Positions 1-5,450 of a stretch of 5,450 bases of DNA are shown here, one piece after another. This DNA is from Candidatus Phaeomarinibacter sp. (lineage in GTDB: Bacteria; Pseudomonadota; Alphaproteobacteria; CGMCC-115125), in NCBI GenBank assembly GCA_028279995.1, contig JANQMQ010000178.1, positions 1 through 5,450 of the forward strand, in the 5' to 3' direction. Each line of letters opens with the position of its first letter. Positions within the stretch are counted from its first letter, which is position 1. The notes beneath the pieces are model-generated. The model was given only the letters and a program-made list of their open reading frames with translations. It did no database searches and was not told the origin of the DNA. Position numbers and translations under genes: made by a program.

Positions 1-18
1 AGACCCGTTGCTTCTCAT

Positions 19-46
19 CCACGCGCGTGGGGGCTTAGTCCCACGC
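19..46. repeat. Overlapping GC-rich inverted repeats in left intergenic region
   Basis: A 12-bp perfect palindrome CCACGCGCGTGG (19-30) overlaps a 7-bp inverted repeat, GCGTGGG (25-31) and CCCACGC (40-46), with the 8-base loop GGCTTAGT. The two arrangements compete for the same central arm. No T run follows on either strand. The rest of 1-186 shows another GC dyad (GGGCCGGCCC at 78-87) and no supportable gene. Function unknown. Confidence 0.4.
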
Positions 47-123
47 CCATCCAGGCGCTGCCCTTGCCGCCAGAGCCGGGCCGGCCCCGGATGCCCTCAG
101 CGGAAGGTGCGACCAGTATGAGG

Positions 124-161
124 CCCCCAGAGAGACCGGGGATAGATTTTTGGATTTTTTT
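124..161 (+). terminator. Plus-strand terminator-like element convergent to the TerC gene
   Basis: On the plus strand a short CCCC/GGGG stem (124-128 with 138-141) is followed by T5 (147-151) and T7 (155-161), in otherwise GC-rich DNA. It would serve a plus-strand gene entering from the left edge and converging on the TerC gene. Plus-strand frames from the left edge do close early (stops at 36-38 and 119-121), but I recognise no protein in either. The stem is short and separated from the T tracts by several bases, so this is tentative. Confidence 0.25.
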
Positions 162-186
162 GCCGACCGCCGAAGTTCGACCCGCG

Positions 187-921
187 TCAGCTGTTCGCTG
201 CAGCAGCCTTGCGTTTCTTGTTGGCAACGCGCATCAGGTTCAGCGCTTCCACGCCGACTGCGAAAGCGACCGCAAAGTAGAGGTAGCCCTTCGGGATGTG
301 GAACTGCAGACCATCCGCCACAAGCGCCATGCCGATCAGCAGCAGAAAAGCCAGCGCCAGCATCTTGACGGTTGGATGCCGTGACACAAAGGCACCGACA
401 GAGTCTGCGGCAAACAACATGACGGCAATGGCGATAATGACCGCGGCCACCATGATCTCCACATCATTCGCCATGCCGACCGCGGTAATCACGCTGTCGA
501 GAGAAAAGACGATATCGAGAATGGCGATCTGCGTGATGACGAAGGCAAAGCCTGCCTGTGCCACCTTGGCTTGCGTCAGTTCATCGCCTTCCACCGTGTG
601 GTGAATTTCCATGGTGCCCTTGGCAATCAGGAAAGCGCCACCAAACAAGAGGATGAGGTCGCGAATGGACACGGCATGATCAAAGACCCTGAACAGGGGC
701 TGGGTGAGCTGCATGACCCAGACAATGGAGAAGAGAAGCAGAATGCGGGTTCCAAGTGCCGCGCCCAAACCCACCCGACGCGCCAGCTGGCGCTGCTCCG
801 GGGGTAAACGGTCTGCGAGAATTGAGATGAACACCAGGTTATCGATGCCCAGAACGATTTCGAGAATGGCAAGGGTCGCCAGGCTGGCCCAGGCGGCGGG
901 AGACGCAAGAAGCTCGATCAT
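187..921 (-). CDS. TerC-family integral membrane protein (YgdQ-like)
   Basis: A 244-residue, strongly hydrophobic inner-membrane protein of the TerC family (Pfam PF03741), with line-by-line resemblance to E. coli YgdQ (about 237 residues): LEIVLGIDNLVFISIL at the start, SIRDLILLFGGAFLIAKG in the middle, LDIVFSLDSVITAVGM, SRHPTVKMLALAFLLLIGM and IPKGYLYFAVAF at the end. About seven membrane segments can be placed, near residues 10-30, 50-70, 85-102, 120-140, 150-172, 183-203 and 212-230. The two acidic intramembrane motifs (D27 in GIDN; D136 and D142 in DIVFSLDS) are the family's proposed metal-handling residues. TerC relatives such as Alx and YkoY are linked to Mn2+ export or metal loading of exported proteins; the substrate of YgdQ types is not settled, so Mn2+ is only a possibility here. 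The C-terminus is Lys/Arg-Ala rich. Start at 921 lacks a strong Shine-Dalgarno. A structured leader lies just upstream. Confidence 0.93.
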   Translation of the reverse strand: MIELLASPAAWASLATLAILEIVLGIDNLVFISILADRLPPEQRQLARRVGLGAALGTRILLLFSIVWVMQLTQPLFRVFDHAVSIRDLILLFGGAFLIAKGTMEIHHTVEGDELTQAKVAQAGFAFVITQIAILDIVFSLDSVITAVGMANDVEIMVAAVIIAIAVMLFAADSVGAFVSRHPTVKMLALAFLLLIGMALVADGLQFHIPKGYLYFAVAFAVGVEALNLMRVANKKRKAAAANS

Positions 922-945
922 GGGATGTCCGCAAACTGTTTGATG

Positions 946-992
946 AGGCTGGGATCCGGTCCTGGATCGCGCAGGTCAGCCTAGACCTGCGC
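946..992 (-). promoter_or_regulatory. Tandem hairpins with possible pseudoknot in leader of the TerC gene
   Basis: Read on the minus strand towards the TerC start. Hairpin 1 (992 to 969) has 9-bp perfect arms, GCGCAGGTC and GACCTGCGC, around the loop TAGGCT. Hairpin 2 (968 to 953) follows with no gap and has 5-bp perfect arms, GATCC and GGATC, around AGGACC. Two bases later AGCCT (950-946) is complementary to AGGCT in loop 1 (982-978), allowing a 5-bp pseudoknot or kissing pairing. No T run follows either stem on either strand, so this is not a normal intrinsic terminator. It ends 24 nt before the ATG, so it could act on translation, or hairpin 1 could be a protein operator at the DNA level. 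I do not see the yybP-ykoY Mn2+ riboswitch known for some TerC genes. The repeats are certain; the function is inferred. Confidence 0.4.
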
Positions 993-1025
993 CCCGGCGC
1001 CGAAAAGACCCCAACCAAAGTGCGG

Positions 1026-1508
1026 TTAGTTGAAGGGGAACATGCCCCCAATCGCGTCTACCCGGCTGCCATCCCGTGACATGATCGGCAGGAAGAGCAT
1101 TTCGTAGTCGACATGCTCGATGTTGAGGCCGGTCAGGTGCCCGCGCAGTTTTACAATCTCGTGGTCGTTGAAAACGCGCCGGTAAATGGTCCGCAGGTCG
1201 TCGGACATCTTGCCCCCGAAGAGATCGATTGTGCGTCCCGTTGCGGCGATACGAGTCCGCTCTTCTAGTTCGCTGCCAATCAGCCTGTATTTCACCAGAC
1301 CTTCGTCTTCAGGCACCTGCTCCACAATGATCAGCCCAGGCGCAATGTCCTTTAGCTGCACGAGGTCAAAGTCATTGCGGTTGGGAAGTCCGGTATCGGC
1401 GCGCGCCACATCATAGTGGGCGAGCAGAAGCCGGTTCTTGGGGTGCTCAAGGGTTTCTATCTCGCGAACATCCCAATTGATGTCCACTGTAGCCGACGTT
1501 CTACTCAT
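1026..1508 (-). CDS. Stand-alone PAS_5-type PAS domain protein, function unknown
   Basis: A 160-residue soluble protein that looks like a single PAS fold of the PAS_5 type (Pfam PF07310), a family frequent in Alphaproteobacteria; assigned by pattern recognition, not a search. Supporting segments: LPNRNDFDLVQLKDIAPGLI (41-60), where the family has a P-x-R-x-D-x-DP-like run leading to a sheet; VKYRLIGSELEERT (72-85), the family's Y-R-L-x-G-T/S strand; TGRTIDLF (90-97); and YEMLFLPIMSRDGSRVDAI (135-153), the closing strands. No kinase, GGDEF, HTH or other output domain and no membrane segment, so it probably acts by binding a partner or ligand. The chosen ATG at 1508 has only a weak AAGG about 11 nt upstream. 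It lies 176 bp after lpdA and 104 bp before the TerC gene, all codirectional, so it may be separately expressed. The ligand cannot be told. Confidence 0.82.
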   Translation of the reverse strand: MSRTSATVDINWDVREIETLEHPKNRLLLAHYDVARADTGLPNRNDFDLVQLKDIAPGLIIVEQVPEDEGLVKYRLIGSELEERTRIAATGRTIDLFGGKMSDDLRTIYRRVFNDHEIVKLRGHLTGLNIEHVDYEMLFLPIMSRDGSRVDAIGGMFPFN

Positions 1509-1610
1509 GAATACTAGCGCCTTGATATCAGACCGATTTACCCCCCTCCCAGCAGGGTTAATACGAAAGGCACGTATCTGCCCTTGTGCTTAGAAAAATG
1601 TAAGTGTGCC

Positions 1611-1627
1611 AAAATGACGCCCCGTCA
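1611..1627 (-). terminator. Weak hairpin plus T4 downstream of lpdA
   Basis: On the minus strand TGACG-GGG-CGTCA is followed directly by TTTT, 58 bp after the lpdA stop. A 5-bp stem with a 3-nt loop and four T is a poor intrinsic terminator, so it would at best be partial. The same bases contain TTGACG (1628-1623), which resembles a sigma-70 -35 box, but no good -10 stands at 16-18 bp (the best, TACATT, is at 20 bp). The spacer probably holds either the end of the pdh transcript or the promoter of the PAS gene, or both. Confidence 0.25.
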
Positions 1628-1684
1628 ATAACGGCCCGATTTGGCTCGTTTCCGACCTGAAATTAGTGCCGGATGGCGTCAAAA

Positions 1685-3079
1685 TCAGATGTGCAGAACA
1701 CGCCCGAAAGCATCCAGGACACTCTCATGCATGGCTTCTGAGAGAGTCGGATGCGGGAAGACAGACTGCATGAGTTCTGCTTCGGTCGTTTCGAGCTGGC
1801 GGGCAACCGTGTAGCCCTGAATCAGCTCGGTCACTTCCGGGCCGATCATATGCGCGCCCAGCAACTCGCCTGTCTTCTTGTCGAACACGGTCTTGATGAA
1901 ACCGTCAGGTTCGCCGAGCGCAATGGCCTTGCCGTTGCCCTGGAACGGGAACGTCCCCACGCGCACGTCATGACCGGCTTCCTTGGCCTTGGCCTCGGTC
2001 ATGCCGACGGATGCCACCTGCGGGCGGCAGTAGGTACAGCCGGGAATGTTGGAGGTGTCCAGCGGATGCACATCCTTGAGCCCGGCGATCTTTTCCACAC
2101 ACGCAATGCCCTCATGGCTCGCCTTGTGCGCCAGCCACGGCGGCCCGGTGAGGTCACCGATGGCATAGATGCCGTCAACGCCAGTGCGGCCGTAGCCGTC
2201 AACAACCACGTGACCGCGATCCACTTTGACGCCCGCTTCTTCAAGGCCCAGATCTTCCACATTGCCGGTGATGCCGACCGCCAGAATGACCTTGTCGAAG
2301 GTGTCCTTGGAGGACTTGCCGCCGGTTTCGATGGTCGCTGTCGCCGTTCCACCCTTCACATCAAGCGCTGCGACCTTGGCGCCCGTGATGAGCTTCATGC
2401 CCTGCTTCTTGAAGGCCTTGAGCGCAAACGCCGAGACGTCCTCGTCTTCCACCGGCAGGATGCGGTCCATCACTTCGACCACGGTCACGTCAGCGCCCAT
2501 GGTCCTGTAGAAACTTGCGAACTCGATGCCGATGGCGCCGGAACCGATGACCAGCAGCTTCTTCGGCATCTCCTTGGGCACCATCGCCTCGCGATAGGTC
2601 CATACGGTTTCCCCATCCAGCTCAAGTCCCGGCAGGGAGCGCGCGCGGGCGCCGGTTGCCAGCACGATGTGCTTCGCGATCACGTCCTGCGTCTTGCCGT
2701 CATTGTCGACTGAGAGTTTGCCCTTCCCCGCGAGCTTTGCCGTGCCGACGATCACGTCGATCTTGTTCTTCTTCATCAGGAACGAAATACCCGACGACAA
2801 TTGTCCTGCGACCTTGCGCGAGCGCTTGACGACTTTCTGGATGTCGAACGAGATATTGTCCGCAGACAGACCAAACTCGTCGAGATGCTGGAGGTGGTCA
2901 TAAATTTCCGACGTGCGCAGCAGCGCCTTGGTCGGGATGCATCCCCAGTTCAGGCAAATGCCGCCCAGTTCGGAGCGTTCCACCACCGCCGTCTTCATGC
3001 CCAGCTGACTGGCACGGATGGCCGCAACGTATCCACCCGGCCCGGTACCGACGACGACGAGATCATATGACGAGGCCAT
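1685..3079 (-). CDS. lpdA: Dihydrolipoyl dehydrogenase (E3)
   Basis: FAD-dependent disulfide oxidoreductase that reoxidises dihydrolipoyl groups on E2 with NAD+. 464 residues, normal for E3. Visible parts: N-terminal FAD-binding GTGPGGYVAA (11-20); redox-active disulfide C42/C47 in GGICLNWGCIPTK; second FAD-contact ATGARARSLPG (141-151); NAD-binding GSGAIGIEFASF (179-190); the YAIGDLTG FAD motif (305-312); and the C-terminal dimerisation domain with the catalytic His-Glu pair, HPTLSE, H443 and E448. There is no fused lipoyl domain at the N-terminus. CLNWGC, rather than the CLNVGC usual for 2-oxoglutarate-dehydrogenase-linked copies, fits a PDH-dedicated E3 and implies a second lpd elsewhere (inference). 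Starts 12 bp after the pdhC stop with a good AGGAG. Last gene of the tight cluster; the next gene on this strand is 176 bp away. Stop is TGA. Confidence 0.97.
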   Translation of the reverse strand: MASSYDLVVVGTGPGGYVAAIRASQLGMKTAVVERSELGGICLNWGCIPTKALLRTSEIYDHLQHLDEFGLSADNISFDIQKVVKRSRKVAGQLSSGISFLMKKNKIDVIVGTAKLAGKGKLSVDNDGKTQDVIAKHIVLATGARARSLPGLELDGETVWTYREAMVPKEMPKKLLVIGSGAIGIEFASFYRTMGADVTVVEVMDRILPVEDEDVSAFALKAFKKQGMKLITGAKVAALDVKGGTATATIETGGKSSKDTFDKVILAVGITGNVEDLGLEEAGVKVDRGHVVVDGYGRTGVDGIYAIGDLTGPPWLAHKASHEGIACVEKIAGLKDVHPLDTSNIPGCTYCRPQVASVGMTEAKAKEAGHDVRVGTFPFQGNGKAIALGEPDGFIKTVFDKKTGELLGAHMIGPEVTELIQGYTVARQLETTEAELMQSVFPHPTLSEAMHESVLDAFGRVLHI

Positions 3080-3088
3080 GGGCAGGCT

Positions 3089-3093
3089 CTCCT
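3089..3093 (-). promoter_or_regulatory. Ribosome binding site of lpdA
   Basis: AGGAG on the minus strand, 9 nt before the lpdA ATG at 3079 and overlapping the pdhC TAG stop. It is the clearest Shine-Dalgarno in the window and fixes the lpdA start. The overlap means ribosomes ending pdhC can reload on lpdA, which fits balanced E2/E3 synthesis. Confidence 0.75.
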
Positions 3094-4399
3094 AAAGCAA
3101 CATGGTGAGCGGGTCTTCGATTAGAACCTTGAAGGCCTGCAGAAGCTGCGCGCCCAGCGCCCCGTCGATGGCCCGATGATCGCAGGACAGCGTCACGGTC
3201 ATCATGGTGGCGGAGCCCAGCGTGCCGTTCTTCACGACCGGGCGCTCCTCCCCTGCCCCGACGGCCATGATGGCGGCCTGCGGCGGGTTGATGACGGCGG
3301 TGAAATTCTTGATGCCGAACATGCCCAGATTGGAGACCGAGAATGACCCGCCTTCATAGTCAGACGGCTTGAGCTTTTTGTCTTTTGCGCGGGCGGCCAG
3401 GTCCTTCACCTCGGCGGAGATCTGCGCCAGGCCCTTGGTGTCCGCCGCCTTGACGATGGGGGTGATGAGCCCGCCGTCCAGCGCCACGGCGACGCCGATG
3501 TCCGCATGCTTGTGCTTCAGCAGGGCGTCACCTGCGTACGACACATTGCAGTCGGGCACTTTCATCAGCGCCAGCGCAGAAGCGCGGATGATGAAGTCAT
3601 TGACAGATACCTTGATGCCGTCCTTCTCGCCGCGCACATTCAGTTCCTTGCGGACCCGCAGCAGCTCATCCAGTTCGCAATCGATGTTGAGATAGTAATG
3701 CGGGAGTTCCTGCTTGGACTGGGTGAGGCGCTTGGCGATGGACTTGCGCATCCCGTCCAGCGGCACTTCCTCGTAGCTGCCTTCGTCGTAGTAGAGACGC
3801 GGGTCCGGCAGGGAGCCCACCATGCTGCTGCCGGACGATCCAGCCGCCGCTTTCTTCGGTGCGGCAGAACTGGCACCTGGCTTTGCGCTTTCCACATCCG
3901 CCTTGACGATGCGGCCATGAGGGCCGGAGCCCTTGATTGCCGAGAGGTCGAGGCCCTTGTCGGCGGCAATCCGCCGGGCAAGTGGACTTGCGAAGACGCG
4001 GTCGCCCTTTGGTGCCGATTGCTGCGCTGGTGCCGCAGCAGGCTGTGCGGCAGGTGCGGGATCATCTGCGGACACCGCTTCTGCCGCAGGTGCCTTGTCC
4101 GCCTTGGGCGCCGGGGCACCACCAGCATCAAAGCCCTCAAGATCAGCGGCGTCTTCGCCCTCTTCCAGAATGACCGCGACCGGTGTGTTAATGGCCACGC
4201 CCTCGGTCCCTTCGCCAACAAGAATTTTACCGACGGTGCCTTCGTCCACCGCTTCCACTTCCATGGTCGCCTTGTCGGTTTCAATTTCGGCGATGACGTC
4301 GCCGGAGGCCACCGCGTCACCTTCCTTCACCAGCCACTTGGCGAGGGTGCCCTCTTCCATGGTGGGCGACAGGGCGGGCATGAGGATGGGTATGGGCAT
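3092..4399 (-). CDS. pdhC: Dihydrolipoamide acetyltransferase, E2 of pyruvate dehydrogenase complex
   Basis: E2 core enzyme; transfers the acetyl group from its lipoyl arm to CoA and scaffolds the PDH complex. 435 residues with the full E2 layout: one lipoyl domain (1-80) with the lipoylated lysine at K43 in ETDKATMEVE; an Ala/Pro/Asp-rich flexible linker (about 81-131); the peripheral-subunit binding domain (about 134-170, FASPLARRIAADKGLDLS...GSGPHGRI); a second linker (171-205); and the acyltransferase catalytic domain (about 208-435) with DHRAIDG at 407-413, supplying catalytic H408 and D412. The E1-linked MPIPILMPALSPTMEEG start and single lipoyl domain point to PDH rather than 2-oxoglutarate dehydrogenase. 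The start follows the pdhB stop by 9 bp and has only a weak Shine-Dalgarno (an AGG about 15 nt upstream), so translational coupling to pdhB is likely. Stop is TAG. No missing residues or frameshift seen. Often called aceF or pdhC. Confidence 0.97.
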   Translation of the reverse strand: MPIPILMPALSPTMEEGTLAKWLVKEGDAVASGDVIAEIETDKATMEVEAVDEGTVGKILVGEGTEGVAINTPVAVILEEGEDAADLEGFDAGGAPAPKADKAPAAEAVSADDPAPAAQPAAAPAQQSAPKGDRVFASPLARRIAADKGLDLSAIKGSGPHGRIVKADVESAKPGASSAAPKKAAAGSSGSSMVGSLPDPRLYYDEGSYEEVPLDGMRKSIAKRLTQSKQELPHYYLNIDCELDELLRVRKELNVRGEKDGIKVSVNDFIIRASALALMKVPDCNVSYAGDALLKHKHADIGVAVALDGGLITPIVKAADTKGLAQISAEVKDLAARAKDKKLKPSDYEGGSFSVSNLGMFGIKNFTAVINPPQAAIMAVGAGEERPVVKNGTLGSATMMTVTLSCDHRAIDGALGAQLLQAFKVLIEDPLTMLL

Positions 4400-4408
4400 G
4401 GGGCGCTG

Positions 4409-5450
<1,042 letters not shown>

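Noticed and set aside
15..227. 70-codon minus-strand frame starting inside the TerC 3' end
   Set aside because: The start lies within TerC, no ribosome binding site is seen, and the product is a Gly/Arg-rich string without a recognisable fold. Most of it comes from GC-rich intergenic dyads.
922..1025. yybP-ykoY Mn2+ riboswitch ahead of the TerC gene
   Set aside because: The space is short and the conserved loop sequences of that riboswitch are not recognisable, although a covariance-model scan was not possible.
1008..1028. CTAACC/GGTTGG hairpin just after the PAS stop as a terminator
   Set aside because: The stem uses codons at the gene end, contains a wobble pair, and is separated from a short TTTT by several bases. 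It is too weak to call.
839..1051. 70-codon minus-strand frame spanning the PAS-TerC spacer
   Set aside because: It overlaps both flanking genes in another frame and has a Ser/Arg-rich composition with no motif. The spacer is better explained by the inverted repeats.
1597..1610. Sigma-54-like TGGCAC on the minus strand in the lpdA-PAS spacer
   Set aside because: The required GC element at the -12 position with correct spacing is absent; the sequence there is T-rich.
1630..1653. EcfG-like general-stress promoter (GGAAA, 15 bp, CGTT) on the minus strand
   Set aside because: The -35 element differs from GGAAC and the spacer is one or two bases short of the usual 16-17, so it is within chance expectation.
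1751..2713. 320-codon plus-strand open frame opposite lpdA
   Set aside because: Antisense shadow of a complete E3 gene, with the same biased His/Arg/Ala-rich composition and no motif.

Overview
The window reads as a chromosomal segment from an alphaproteobacterium. GC content is high (roughly 60% by eye). The strongest cues are an E1-beta subunit that appears to carry an N-terminal extension, an E2 starting with the alphaproteobacterial/mitochondrial-type lipoyl motif, an E3 with the CLNWGC redox signature common in PDH-linked alphaproteobacterial E3s, and a small PAS_5-type protein, a family concentrated in Alphaproteobacteria. The exact genus cannot be read from the sequence. All five recognised genes lie on the minus strand, so the biological order runs from the right edge to the left.

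Right part (5450 to 1685): the distal part of a pyruvate dehydrogenase operon, pdhB (E1-beta, cut by the window edge) - pdhC (E2) - lpdA (E3). Gaps are 9 and 12 bp, which indicates one transcript and probable translational coupling. E1 decarboxylates pyruvate and acetylates the E2 lipoyl arm, E2 passes the acetyl group to CoA, and E3 reoxidises the dihydrolipoyl group with NAD+. The E1-alpha gene (pdhA) is expected just beyond the right edge.

Middle (1684 to 1026): a 176-bp spacer holding a short hairpin followed by four T, then a 160-residue stand-alone PAS_5-like protein of unknown signal and partner. It is in the same direction as the operon but separated enough to have its own promoter.

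Left (1025 to 187): a 104-bp spacer, then a TerC-family integral membrane protein closely resembling E. coli YgdQ. The spacer contains two perfect inverted repeats placed back to back, and the loop of the first is complementary to bases just after the second. This is the best candidate for undescribed regulatory structure here.

Positions 1 to 186 hold no gene I can support: GC-rich dyads and, on the plus strand, a weak hairpin followed by two T runs. Most of the window is ordinary central metabolism. I see no mobile element, CRISPR array, tRNA or rRNA.
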